Below, piece by piece: positions 55,755 through 64,000 of a DNA stretch of 64,000 nt. The notes beneath the pieces were generated by a model, which had not been told where the DNA came from, did not search any database, and was given only the letters and a program-made list of their open reading frames with translations. Positions within the stretch are counted from its first letter, which is position 1. Each line of letters opens with the position of its first letter. The translations under genes were made by a program, and so were the position numbers. Source of the stretch: JALHMQ01 sp037441125 (lineage in GTDB: Bacteria; Pseudomonadota; Gammaproteobacteria; Burkholderiales; Burkholderiaceae_F); NCBI GenBank assembly GCA_037441125.1, contig JBBIST010000001.1:62001-126000 (forward strand), written 5' to 3'.

Positions 55755-57263
55755 ATGAACGAGAACCTCGAAGTGCGCGAACTGCGCTCGCTGCTGCGCT
55801 CGCGCGTGCCGATCGTCCTCGTCGAGACGCACGAGGAGCCGCGCATCCTGGCGCTGCTGCAGCAGGCGTGCAATCTCGAGCAGCAGATGCTGTTTCGCTG
55901 GAGCATCGTCGACGGACTCACGCGCCACGGCCGCGACGAGGCGATCTACAACACCAACAACCTGGTCGACGCCCTCAGGCACGTCGACAAGACGGCGCAA
56001 AGCGGCGTCTACGCCTTCTGCGACGCGCACCCGGGGCTGAAGGAACCGGTCAACGTGCGCCTGATCCGTGAGACCGCGCTCGAGCACCACCGCAGCGCGC
56101 GCACGCTGGTGTTCGTCAGCCCGCGGCTCGAGGAACTGCCGGGCGAGCTGCTGCGCATGGCGGCGCACTTCCGGCCGCAGCGGCCGACGCGCGACGAGAT
56201 CCGCGCCATCATGGCCGAGGAAGCGCGCCTGTGGCACGCGCAGTCGGGCGAGAAGGCGCGCGGCGACCGCGCGATCGTCGAGCAACTGACGCTGCATCTG
56301 CTCGGCATGGAGCAGGATGACGTGCGCCGCCTGGTGCGGCAGGCGCTGCGCGCCGACGGCGAGCTCAATGCCGACGACCTGCGCCGCGTGCTCGCCACCA
56401 AGCACGAGGCGCTCGGCGGCGCCGGCGCGCTGTCGTTCGAGGCGAACACGGTCGGCTTCAACCAGGTCGGCGGACTGGAGCGGATCAAGCGCTGGGTGCG
56501 ACTGCGCCGGCAGCCGTTCATGGACGCCGCCGGCGACGGCACGCCGGATCGCCCGCGCGGCATGGTGCTGCTCGGCGTGCAGGGCGGCGGCAAGAGCCTG
56601 GCGGCGCGCGCGATCGCCGGCGAGTGGAGCGTGCCGCTGATGCGGCTGGACTTCGGCGCCCTGTACAACAAGTACTACGGCGAGACCGAGCGCAACCTGC
56701 GCCAGGCCTTCGCCGCCGCCGAGGGCATGGCGCCGTGCGTGTTATGGATCGACGAGATCGAGAAGGGCGTGGCCACCGGCGGCGGCGACCAGGACGGCGG
56801 CGTCTCGCGGCGCGTGCTCGGCACGCTGCTCACCTGGCTGTCGGAGCGCAGCCGGGCGGTGTTCATCGTCGCCACCGCCAACGACATCTCGCAGTTGCCA
56901 CCCGAGCTGGTGCGCAAGGGCCGCTTCGACGAGATCTTCTTCGTCGACTTCCCGCGGCCGCCGGCGCGCGAGCAGATCTTCGCCATCCATCTGGGCAAGC
57001 GCCGGCTGGCGCCTGAGCGCTTCGATCTGGCGGCGCTGGCGGCGCGTAGCGAAGGCTTCTCTGGCGCCGAGATCGAGCAGGCGGTGATCGCCGCCTCGTT
57101 CGAGGCGCGCGCCGCCGGGCGCGAGGTCGACCAGGCGCTGCTCGCCGCCGAGCTCGAGCGCACGCGGCCGCTGTCGGTGATCATGGCCGAGCGCATTGAC
57201 GCCCTGCGCGAGTGGGCTACCGAGCGCGCGGTGATGGCCGACGAGGTCGATCCCGCAGCCTGA
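55755..57263 (+). CDS. Ycf46-like AAA+ ATPase
   Basis: This 502-residue protein has an N-terminal domain (LRSLLRSRVPIVLVETHEEPRILALL) and a C-terminal AAA+ module with the Walker A variant GVQGGGKS (~274-281), Walker B VLWIDEIEKG (~331) and LVRKGRFDEIFFVDFP. This is the layout of chloroplast/cyanobacterial Ycf46-type ATPases. GGAGGG precedes the ATG. Its function is not established. Confidence 0.82.
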   Translation: MNENLEVRELRSLLRSRVPIVLVETHEEPRILALLQQACNLEQQMLFRWSIVDGLTRHGRDEAIYNTNNLVDALRHVDKTAQSGVYAFCDAHPGLKEPVNVRLIRETALEHHRSARTLVFVSPRLEELPGELLRMAAHFRPQRPTRDEIRAIMAEEARLWHAQSGEKARGDRAIVEQLTLHLLGMEQDDVRRLVRQALRADGELNADDLRRVLATKHEALGGAGALSFEANTVGFNQVGGLERIKRWVRLRRQPFMDAAGDGTPDRPRGMVLLGVQGGGKSLAARAIAGEWSVPLMRLDFGALYNKYYGETERNLRQAFAAAEGMAPCVLWIDEIEKGVATGGGDQDGGVSRRVLGTLLTWLSERSRAVFIVATANDISQLPPELVRKGRFDEIFFVDFPRPPAREQIFAIHLGKRRLAPERFDLAALAARSEGFSGAEIEQAVIAASFEARAAGREVDQALLAAELERTRPLSVIMAERIDALREWATERAVMADEVDPAA

Positions 57264-57425
57264 CCCGCGCGCTTGCGTCGACCGCCGAAGACCCTGCAAG
57301 CCTGACGGCCACTACCGCCGCGTGAATTCGCGGCGCAGCTTTGCCGCAAGCCGGCGATGACAGGTGCTGCGCCAAGCGCGACACTCAGTGCAGCGATACC
57401 CGATCGACTCCGGGCGCGCTGCGCG

Positions 57426-57998
57426 ATGAATGACCCCGATGTGCCGCTGACGCAGTTGCTTGCGCAGGCAGCGCAGGGCGAGCGCGCGGCGCTCGATCGG
57501 GTCTTCGCCGCGCTTTATCCCGAGCTGCGCAAGATCGCGCACGCGCGGCTGCGCGCCTGGGGCGCAGTGGCGCAGCTCGACACGACTTCGCTCGTGCACG
57601 AGAGCTTCCTGCGGCTGGTCGACGCCGCCCAGCTCGCGCTCGCCGACCGCAAGCACTTCTTCACGTACGCGGCAAAGACGATGCGCAACATCGTCATCGA
57701 CTTCGCGCGCGCCGAACTCGCCGAGCGCCGCGGCGGCGGTCAGGCCGAACTGAGGCTCGACATGGCGCTGGCAAGCGAGCTGCCGGCCGGCAACGACGGA
57801 CAGACTCTGGTCCGCGTGAACGACGCTTTGCTGGCGCTCGAAGCGGTCGATCCGACGCTCGCGCAGGTGGTCGAGATGCGCTACTTCGCCGGCTACAGCG
57901 AAGCCGAAGTCGCCGAACTGCTCGGCTCGTCGGAAAGAACGGTGCGGCGCCAGTGGGAGAAGGCGCGCGCGTTCCTGCTGGCGACGCTGCAGGAGTAG
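57426..57998 (+). CDS. ECF-family RNA polymerase sigma factor
   Basis: The ATG at 57426 (MNDPDVPLTQLLAQAAQGERAALD) gives 190 residues; the frame upstream is not sigma-like. It has region 2 (LYPELRKIAHARLR...FFTYAAKTMRNIVIDFARAE) and region 4 (VVEMRYFAGYSEAEVAELLGSSERTVRRQWEKARAFL). Sigma factors of this type are often encoded next to TPR-containing protein kinases, as here. No anti-sigma factor is visible, so the kinase may control it (inference). Confidence 0.87.
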   Translation: MNDPDVPLTQLLAQAAQGERAALDRVFAALYPELRKIAHARLRAWGAVAQLDTTSLVHESFLRLVDAAQLALADRKHFFTYAAKTMRNIVIDFARAELAERRGGGQAELRLDMALASELPAGNDGQTLVRVNDALLALEAVDPTLAQVVEMRYFAGYSEAEVAELLGSSERTVRRQWEKARAFLLATLQE

Positions 57999-58101
57999 CG
58001 GCGACCGCGCGTTAGCGGCGCAAGCACGAGATGGCCGCAGTCGCGACCGCAATCCGTACGTTGGGCCGAGCAAGGCCGGCGGCCGGCCGCGCGACGGGGC
58101 T

Positions 58102-58290
58102 TCACGCGCCGGGCAGCGCGGTCGCGCCGGCAGGCATCGCGACCGCGGCCGGACGATCGACGGCGCGCGAATCCGCGGTCGCCAGCGGCCGGGTCGCAAG
58201 CACGTCGATGAACACGAGAGTCGCAAAGGTCGCGCACAGCGCGGCGGCGACGGAAACGAAGTGGCGCAGGACGTACCAACGGTCTTTCAT
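58102..58290 (-). CDS. Small single-span membrane protein (62 aa)
   Basis: This gene lies on the minus strand between the sigma factor and the kinase. The ATG at 58290 has a strong Shine-Dalgarno (GGAGG, 5-nt spacer). The product starts MKDRWYVLRHFVSVAAALCA, with one hydrophobic segment (~ residues 8-32) and an Ala/Pro-rich tail. It is not antisense to any gene. No family is recognised. Confidence 0.6.
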   Translation of the reverse strand: MKDRWYVLRHFVSVAAALCATFATLVFIDVLATRPLATADSRAVDRPAAVAMPAGATALPGA

Positions 58291-58428
58291 GACGACCTCC
58301 ATCGAACCGGCTTCGATCGCTGCTGAGACTTCGGGCGGCGATCCAAGCGCTGGGAACCTTTTGCCTGGACATACGGCGTCCACGCGCCCAACCGGCCAAG
58401 TCGGTGCAATAGGCGGCATCTGCGAGTC

Positions 58429-61400
58429 ATGAAATTCACGACCGAGTCCTGGCGCGCCGTTTCCGCACTGCTGGACGAAGCGCTCGATCTCGAACCGCAG
58501 GCGCGCGACGCGTGGTTCGAAGGCATCGCGCGCACTCGGCCGCAGTTCGCACCGGCGCTGCGGCGCCTGCTGGCCGCGCACGCGTCGAGCGAGACGGCCG
58601 ACGTGCTCGCTCGCCCGCCGGCGCTCGCGGTCACGGGCGCGCCGCGCGCCGGCGACGCGGGGCTCGCGGCCGGCGATCGTGTCGGCCCGTATCGGCTCAT
58701 GCGCGAGATCGGCAGCGGCGGCATGGCCGACGTGTGGCTGGCCGAGCGCGCCGACGGGGCGTTCACGCGCACCGTCGCGCTGAAGCTGCCGCGCGTCACG
58801 CGCCTGCGCCGCGATCTCGCCGCGCGTTTCGCGCGCGAGCGCGACATCCTGGCGCGACTCGAGCACCCGCACATCGCGCGGCTGTACGACGCCGGCGTCA
58901 CCAGCGACGGCCTGCCTTATCTTGCGATGGAGTACGTCGAGGGCCGGCCGATCACACGCTACTGCGACGAGCGCCGCCTGGACCTCCGCACCCGGTTGAA
59001 GCTGTTCATTCAGGTGCTGGAAGCGGTTCAGTACGCGCACGCGAACCTCGTGATCCACCGCGACCTGAAGCCGTCGAACATCCTGGTCACCGCCGACGGC
59101 CAGGTGCGCCTGCTCGACTTCGGCATCGCCAAGCTGCTGGCCGAAGACGACACCGCGCGCGAGACGCAGCTCACGCAGCTCGCCGGCCGGGCGCTGACCC
59201 CCGACTATGCGAGCCCGGAGCAGATCAAGGGCGAGCCGCTGACAATCGCCTCGGACGTGTATTCGCTCGGCGTCGTGCTCTACGAACTGCTCTGCGGCAG
59301 CCGGCCGTACAAGCTCAAGGTGCAGTCGGCGGCGCAGTTGGAACTGGCCATTCTCGAGGCAGAGCCTGCGGTGCCGAGCTCGAGCCTCGCCGGGGCCGCA
59401 GCCGCCGCGCGCAGCACAACGACGATTCGCCTGGCGCGTGCGCTGCACGGCGATCTGGACACGATCGCGCGCAAGGCACTTGCCAAGATGCCGGCCGATC
59501 GCTATCCGACCATCGGCGAGTTTGCCGGCGATCTGCGGCGTCATGGCGCCGGCGAGCCGGTGCTCGCGCGACCGGCTTCGTTCGCCTATCGCGCCCGCAA
59601 GTTCGTCGCGCGCAACCGCGTTCCGGTGGCCGCTGCGGCCAGCGTCGCCGTCGCCCTGCTCGCCGGCATCGCCGTGTCGCTCTGGCAGGCAGGTGTTGCC
59701 CGCGAGCAGGCACGCGTCGCCGAGCGCGAAGCTCGGCGCGCGCAGGCAGTGCAGAACTTCGTGCTCGACATCTTCCGCGCGAACTCGGACCGCCAGAAGG
59801 ATCCCGCCCGTGCGCGCAACACCACGGCGCGCGAACTGCTCGATCTTGGCACCGAGCGTCTCGAATCGGCGCTCCTGGATGCGCCCGAATCGCGCGCCGA
59901 AGTGATGAAGACGCTATCCGAGATGTACTACCAGCTCCAGCTCGAGGAGCGGTCGGCGGCAATCGAGGAGCGTCGCATCGCGCTGTTGAAGCAGATCCAT
60001 GGACCCGATGACCCGCGCGTTGCCGAAGCGCTGGTCAACTTCGCCGCGGCGCTGCACGCGACGCCACGGCGCAACGAGATCCTGCCGGCGCTCGACGAGG
60101 CCAGACGGATCCTCGATCGCAACGGCGACTACACATCGCGCCTGCGCGGCGAACTGCTCACGCGTTTGGCGCAACGGCACCAGAACATATCGTTCGAGAA
60201 GATGCAGGTCTACGCCGACGACGCGGTTCGTGTCCTGCGCCCGCACCAAGTGCCGAACGAGGACCGGCTGAGCACGGCGCTGCACCTGGCGGCCCGCGCG
60301 CGCGTGCAGAACGGCGACTACGCCGGCGGCGAGAGGCTCTACCGCGAGTCGATCGCCGAACTTCGCAAGAGCGCGCCGATTCCGCAGGTCGCAGTCTTAC
60401 AGGCGCTGGTATCGCTCGCGGAAAGCCTTGCCGCCCAGCAGAAGTTTGACGAGGCGGTGGCGACGTATCGCGAAGCGGCCGACGGCGCACGCAAGTATCT
60501 CGGCCCCGGCGACCCGGGGGTGATCGTGGCCGAATCAAGGCTTGGCGCGCTGCTGCACGCGATCGGCGAGCGCACCGAAGCACGTCGGCTGCACGAGCAG
60601 GCGCTGCGTACCGCACTGGCGCAGAAGGGCGACGCCGACACGCTGTTCACGCCGATCGCGCGGATGGACTACGGCCGCAGCCTTTTTGCCGAAGGAAGAA
60701 TCGCCGAAGCGGCGGAGATGATTGCGCGCGTCAACGCGTCAAACCGCGTGCATTACGCCGGCTCGGCGGTGCTCGGCTACGGCCTGCGCAGCGAAGCCTT
60801 GGTCCTGCTTGCGCAAGGGCGCTACGCGGAATCGCGGCAGCTCTTCGCCGAAGCGCTCGCCATCTGGCGCAAAGGGACCGGTGCAAACCTGCATCCGTCG
60901 CGCTTCAACCGTTTCCATCTCGACCAAGCACGGCTCGACCTCGCGGTCGGTGACGCTCGGCAAGCGATCGGGCGGCTACGCGAGATTGTCCCGCCGCAAA
61001 ACGCCGAGTCGCTGCCGTTGCGCAGCGACGAGGTCGAACGGGACGCGCTGCTTGCGCAGGCGCATCTGCAACTTGGCGACGTGAATCTCGCGCGCACGGC
61101 GGCACGGGCCGCCGTCGACGCTTTGCTCCGCTCGCCGGCGCGCAGGCACTTTCCTGTGCTCGAAGCGGATGCCTCTTTGCGCTTGGGCCAGGCGCTGCAA
61201 GCGGTGGGCGAGCTTGGCGCAGCGCGAGCTAGCATCGAGCGCGCCGTCGAACTGCGCACCGCACTTGATCACGCGACCAGTCCCTGGCTCGCTGAGGCGC
61301 AGATCGCGCTTGCCGAGTGTCTGATTGCGCTGGGGCAAGCGAATGCGGCACGCGACTTGATTGCGAAGGGCGGGGTGATTCACGCCGCGCACAGGACGCT

Positions 61401-61842
61401 CGGCGTGCACTTCACTGAACCGCTGAAGGCGGCGGCACGCCGCTTGGCACGGCGCGCGCCCGCCCGTAAGACCCCAGCGATACTCGTTTGGCTAGCGTGT
61501 CGCCGCGTACACGCGCATGCTGCGGCGCGTTCCGTCCGGATCGCAGCGTTCGCTTTTCAGCGTACCCTCGAAAGCAAAGCCCAGCCGCTCCGCGACCCGC
61601 CAACTGCGCACGTTACGTTCGTCACTCATGCACCACACGCGCCGCGCACCAAGGTGCTGAAAGGCAAACTCAATGATCGCGCAGGCCGCCTCGGTGATGA
61701 AGCCCTGACCTTGACTCGATTTTCGGCACCACCAGCCGATTTCGAACACGCGCGTTTGCCAGTTGAAACGATGCAGCCCGCAGTTACCGACGTGATCGCC
61801 GCTGTCGCGCCGGAAAATCAGCATCGGAAAGTCCGCACGTAG
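58429..61842 (+). CDS. Serine/threonine protein kinase with membrane segment and TPR domain
   Basis: This 1137-residue frame has an N-terminal ~70-residue region and a kinase domain (~85-370): glycine loop IGSGGMADVWLA, lysine in VALKLPR (~K119), HRDLKPSNILV (~211), DFGIAKL and the APE-like DYASPEQIKGE. A membrane segment (~398-420) is followed by a TPR region (~430-1010) outside the membrane. Residues ~1022-1137 are read antisense through the GNAT gene 61492-62079 and have no family character, so the native stop was probably lost. It is paired with the ECF sigma factor. Confidence 0.85.
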   Translation: MKFTTESWRAVSALLDEALDLEPQARDAWFEGIARTRPQFAPALRRLLAAHASSETADVLARPPALAVTGAPRAGDAGLAAGDRVGPYRLMREIGSGGMADVWLAERADGAFTRTVALKLPRVTRLRRDLAARFARERDILARLEHPHIARLYDAGVTSDGLPYLAMEYVEGRPITRYCDERRLDLRTRLKLFIQVLEAVQYAHANLVIHRDLKPSNILVTADGQVRLLDFGIAKLLAEDDTARETQLTQLAGRALTPDYASPEQIKGEPLTIASDVYSLGVVLYELLCGSRPYKLKVQSAAQLELAILEAEPAVPSSSLAGAAAAARSTTTIRLARALHGDLDTIARKALAKMPADRYPTIGEFAGDLRRHGAGEPVLARPASFAYRARKFVARNRVPVAAAASVAVALLAGIAVSLWQAGVAREQARVAEREARRAQAVQNFVLDIFRANSDRQKDPARARNTTARELLDLGTERLESALLDAPESRAEVMKTLSEMYYQLQLEERSAAIEERRIALLKQIHGPDDPRVAEALVNFAAALHATPRRNEILPALDEARRILDRNGDYTSRLRGELLTRLAQRHQNISFEKMQVYADDAVRVLRPHQVPNEDRLSTALHLAARARVQNGDYAGGERLYRESIAELRKSAPIPQVAVLQALVSLAESLAAQQKFDEAVATYREAADGARKYLGPGDPGVIVAESRLGALLHAIGERTEARRLHEQALRTALAQKGDADTLFTPIARMDYGRSLFAEGRIAEAAEMIARVNASNRVHYAGSAVLGYGLRSEALVLLAQGRYAESRQLFAEALAIWRKGTGANLHPSRFNRFHLDQARLDLAVGDARQAIGRLREIVPPQNAESLPLRSDEVERDALLAQAHLQLGDVNLARTAARAAVDALLRSPARRHFPVLEADASLRLGQALQAVGELGAARASIERAVELRTALDHATSPWLAEAQIALAECLIALGQANAARDLIAKGGVIHAAHRTLGVHFTEPLKAAARRLARRAPARKTPAILVWLACRRVHAHAAARSVRIAAFAFQRTLESKAQPLRDPPTAHVTFVTHAPHAPRTKVLKGKLNDRAGRLGDEALTLTRFSAPPADFEHARLPVETMQPAVTDVIAAVAPENQHRKVRT

Positions 61843-62079
61843 CAGCCAATTGGCCGCGCCACGGCGACAGAACTCCTCGGACTTTTCAACTGCTGGTTCT
61901 TCCAGTGCCCACGCCATCGATGCTGGAAAGCGGCGTAAGTCGTCCAGAGTCTCGACCACTGACGTGTGGACGACCGAACCATCACGCGGACGCGGTGCCC
62001 GAATGGCAAGGCGCTCGGTGTCGAGGCGATCCGGAATGTCCAGCAGGATGGGATTGAAGGCGGATGCGCTGGTTGTCAT
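61492..62079 (-). CDS. GNAT family N-acetyltransferase (RimJ-like)
   Basis: The ATG at 62079 (MTTSASAFNPILLDIPDRLDTERLAIRAPRPRD) gives 195 residues with LDTERLAIR, HVGNCGLHRFNW, the acetyl-CoA site RKSSQGQGFITEAA and EFAFQHLGARRVWC...RSWRVAERLGFAFEGTL. This is the RimJ/RimL class. Its 3' end overlaps the kinase frame on the other strand by 351 bp. The substrate is unknown. Confidence 0.87.
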   Translation of the reverse strand: MTTSASAFNPILLDIPDRLDTERLAIRAPRPRDGSVVHTSVVETLDDLRRFPASMAWALEEPAVEKSEEFCRRGAANWLLRADFPMLIFRRDSGDHVGNCGLHRFNWQTRVFEIGWWCRKSSQGQGFITEAACAIIEFAFQHLGARRVWCMSDERNVRSWRVAERLGFAFEGTLKSERCDPDGTRRSMRVYAATR

Positions 62080-62093
62080 TCTGCCCGCCTCGT

Positions 62094-62570
62094 TCAGACC
62101 GATCTGAAAAGTTTGTCGTATTCGAAGCGCCGAGTCACCTTGGCGGTCAGCTTCCTGGCGTCCGGGTGTGCGGGGTTGATGAGGGCAGCCCACTCCTCTG
62201 GAACGATGACCGAGGGCACGAGCAGGATCGCGGAGCGCCGCGACGCGATCCACTCGGACCCGATCCTCACGCTCGTCTTGCCCGCGGGAATCGCGGCCCA
62301 CGTTGCCGGCAGCGTGGCGACATCCCGTTCTTCGCGTGCCGCCCAGATGGCGTCGGGAACGTCGATTCGAACCACGAAGCGGTTCAGCGGCAGCCCGCCG
62401 GCATCGATGTGCGCCGCTGTCTCCAGCACCGCCAGCGCGATGCTCGGCGCCGCATACACGACCGCCTGCATGGCGTCGTTCCAGCGCCCAGGATGGGCGG
62501 CGGCGCCACCCCCGCTCAGATCGTCGGCCGCGAACTTGCGCGTCTCGGCCGCGATCCGCCACAGGTTCAC
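62094..62570 (-). CDS. RES-domain toxin (NAD+-degrading type)
   Basis: This 158-residue RES-family protein has LWRIAAE at the N-terminus, the GRWN element (~28-31), VYAAPSIALAVLETAAH with the conserved Glu, and a late PSVIVPEE...NPAHPDA segment. RES toxins paired with Xre antitoxins deplete NAD+ (established for the family). It overlaps the antitoxin stop by 4 bp. Confidence 0.85.
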   Translation of the reverse strand: MNLWRIAAETRKFAADDLSGGGAAAHPGRWNDAMQAVVYAAPSIALAVLETAAHIDAGGLPLNRFVVRIDVPDAIWAAREERDVATLPATWAAIPAGKTSVRIGSEWIASRRSAILLVPSVIVPEEWAALINPAHPDARKLTAKVTRRFEYDKLFRSV

Positions 62571-63175
62571 TGATACGCCCCGCTTTCGATCGCCCCGAGA
62601 AGGCGGGCCACGACCTCGACGCCGGTCGGCGTGTCGATCAACTCGGCCGGTTTGCGGCCGCCTAACGACGGCTGCGGACGGTCAAGCCATTGCCCCAGCC
62701 ACTTCGCCGCATCGAATCCCTTGGCCTGCTGCGCCGTCGAGTGCGCCACGATGTCCTGCACGATCCCGATCAGCTTGGCCATGCCGATGGCCGCCTGACC
62801 GGCGCTGCCGGAGACGACATCGCCGGTCGACGACTTCTTCTCGGCCGTGGCCTTCGGTACGCCGAGCATGTCGAAGACCCGCACCGCGGGGATGTCCATG
62901 CGCTTCGCCAGGTCCTTCAGGAAGCGGCCGGCCACGCCGCGCCGTTCGATCTCGACCATCTGCAGCGGCGTCGCGCGCGCGACCCGGCGGACAAAGTCGT
63001 CGACGCCCTTGGCGCGGTGATATGCGACGACGTAATTGTCCTTCGCCGCCGCGGCCTTGCGGCCAACGATCACCTTGACGGCCGTCGGCTTGCGCTTGGC
63101 GGCGACCTTCTTGGCCGCCACCCGAGCGCCCGCTTGCGCCTTGCGCACCAGCTGATTGCCACCGGAGCCCGCCAT
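62567..63175 (-). CDS. Xre/MbcA/ParS-type antitoxin with Lys/Ala-rich N-terminal extension
   Basis: The ATG at 63175 (MAGSGGNQLVRKAQ) gives 202 residues. The C-terminal ~130 residues fit RES-partner antitoxins: a degenerate HTH (FLKDLAKRMDIPAVRVFDMLGVPKATAEKK) and a DUF2384-like end (AAKWLGQWLDRPQPSLGGRKPAELIDTPTGVEVVARLL). The first ~45 residues are histone-H1-like, with KKVAAKRKPTAV and AAAAK repeats. It is cotranscribed with the RES toxin. Confidence 0.82.
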   Translation of the reverse strand: MAGSGGNQLVRKAQAGARVAAKKVAAKRKPTAVKVIVGRKAAAAKDNYVVAYHRAKGVDDFVRRVARATPLQMVEIERRGVAGRFLKDLAKRMDIPAVRVFDMLGVPKATAEKKSSTGDVVSGSAGQAAIGMAKLIGIVQDIVAHSTAQQAKGFDAAKWLGQWLDRPQPSLGGRKPAELIDTPTGVEVVARLLGAIESGAYQ

Positions 63176-63400
63176 CCCGATTCTCCTGTCCACATTGAAA
63201 CGCAGGATAGTCTCATTCTGTCCAGCCCACAAGGCGCTGAACGCAAGGAGGGCAAGGTGGTCACCGAGTAACCCGAGTCGCGTGGCCTGCTCGGGCGACG
63301 GCACCGCGGTCGCGATCACGGATCGGCAAGGCGTTGCGTCGCGGCCGCCGGCGCAAAGAAGCGGCGATTGATCGGCAGCGCCGACGACATCCTCGCCAAA

Positions 63401-64000
63401 CTAACCCGCGCTCGCACCGCCTCGGCGCGGGCGCGCGAACACCAGATCCCAGACGCCGTGGCCAAGCCGCTCGCCGCGTGCGTGGAACTTGGTCGTCGGC
63501 CGCTCGCACAGCGGATTGCGCGGCGTTGGCGCGAAGTCCGGGTGCAGGTTGACGAGCTGAGGTTCGGCCGCCAGCACCGCCAGCATCTGCGCCGCGTAGT
63601 GCTGCCAGTCGGTGGCGCAGTGCAGATAGCCGCTCGGGGCGATGCGCGTGGCGAGCAGGGCGACGAACTCGGGCCGGATCAGCCGCCGCTTGTGGTGGCG
63701 CGCCTTCGGCCACGGATCGGGAAAGTAGACGTGCACGCCGGCGAGCGAGTCGGGCGCCAGCATGTCGCGCACCACCTCGACCGCGTCGTGCGCGACGATG
63801 CGCACATTGGCGAGCGCGCCGGAATCGATGCGCGCGCACAGCGCGCCGATGCCGGCCGCATAGACCTCGACGCCGAGGAAATCGACCTCGGGTCGTGCTT
63901 GCGCGATCGCCGCCGTGGTCTCGCCCATGCCGAAGCCGATCTCCAGCACGCAAGGCGCGCGGCGGCCGAACAGCGCCTCTAAGTCGAGCGGCGCCGGCGC
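63401..64000 (-). CDS. trmB: tRNA (guanine-N7)-methyltransferase, cut by right window edge
   Basis: The frame is open to the right edge (PLDLEALFGRRAPCV precedes the GTG at 63949), so the N-terminus is missing. It has the SAM motif LEIGFGMGETTAAIA, VEVYAAGIGAL, the TrmB signature VYFPDPWPKARHHKRRLI and the C-terminal PTTKFHARGERLGHGVWDL. It makes m7G46 in tRNA. Nothing is supported in the 225 bp between it and the antitoxin gene. Confidence 0.93.
   Translation of the reverse strand, partial: APAPLDLEALFGRRAPCVLEIGFGMGETTAAIAQARPEVDFLGVEVYAAGIGALCARIDSGALANVRIVAHDAVEVVRDMLAPDSLAGVHVYFPDPWPKARHHKRRLIRPEFVALLATRIAPSGYLHCATDWQHYAAQMLAVLAAEPQLVNLHPDFAPTPRNPLCERPTTKFHARGERLGHGVWDLVFARPRRGGASAG

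Noticed and set aside
58291..59544. Long minus-strand frame opposite the kinase
   Set aside because: It is a GC-rich shadow of the kinase gene; only its last 62 codons, with their own ribosome-binding site, look real.

Overview
The window is a high-GC bacterial chromosome segment with tightly packed, often overlapping genes. It is most likely from a betaproteobacterium. The best pointer is the epsB-like/prsK/prsR/prsT/UDP-HexNAc dehydrogenase block (38.3-47.5 kb), which is typical of the XrtA (PEP-CTERM/exosortase) exopolysaccharide loci of Beta- and some Gammaproteobacteria. Taxonomy is inferred from gene content only. No rRNA, tRNA, CRISPR array or insertion sequence was seen.

Layout: (1) 0-12.4 kb, the edge of a polysaccharide/glycan locus: a GNAT (CelD/FemAB-like) protein cut by the window edge, a class-III aminotransferase, an ATP-grasp protein, a periplasmic TPR protein, an asparagine-synthetase-like protein lacking its glutaminase cysteine, two Tat-exported lipoproteins with long polyproline linkers, a methyltransferase and a family-2 glycosyltransferase. 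(2) 12.5-24.3 kb, minus strand: a compact operon encoding a miniature dissociated fatty-acid/polyketide-like pathway (acyl-CoA/ACP ligase, two ACPs, KAS III, a ketoreductase, a FabZ-like dehydratase, a FabL-like enoyl reductase) together with an NAD-synthetase-like and an asparagine-synthetase amidotransferase, an atypical thioesterase-like protein and a polysaccharide deacetylase. This operon is interrupted between the ACP and fabZ by a MntA/HepT toxin-antitoxin insert flanked by 194-bp direct repeats of the ACP/fabZ junction. (3) 24.7-37.7 kb, minus strand: nucleotide-sugar and glycan assembly genes (SAF-domain oxidoreductase, 3,5-epimerase-like, pyruvyltransferase, flippase, GT2, RfbF-like nucleotidyltransferase, DUF4910 peptidase-like, UDP-glucose dehydrogenase, SDR decarboxylase/epimerase, PIG-L deacetylase, C-methyltransferase). 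(4) 38.3-47.5 kb, plus strand: priming sugar transferase, PrsK/PrsR two-component system, PrsT TPR lipoprotein and a UDP-HexNAc 6-dehydrogenase, followed by a convergent parallel beta-helix lipoprotein. (5) 49.2-64 kb, general functions: YceH, an orphan DUF433 antitoxin-like protein, SodC, MacA/MacB efflux, UppP, a Ycf46-type AAA ATPase, an ECF sigma factor with a TPR serine/threonine kinase, GNAT, a RES/Xre toxin-antitoxin pair and TrmB, which is cut by the right edge.

How the parts may work together (inference): regions 1-4 look like one large surface-polysaccharide island. The priming transferase starts the repeat unit, the dehydrogenases, SDR, nucleotidyltransferase and C-methyltransferase make modified uronic or deoxy/branched sugars, the Asn-synthetase-like and NadE-like enzymes could amidate carboxylates, and the mini fatty-acid operon could make a short acyl substituent or small acyl-amide product. 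The flippase exports the unit. The three surface lipoproteins resemble polysaccharide lyases or beta-propellers and could trim or bind the polymer. PrsK/PrsR (a sigma-54-type activator) would control expression.
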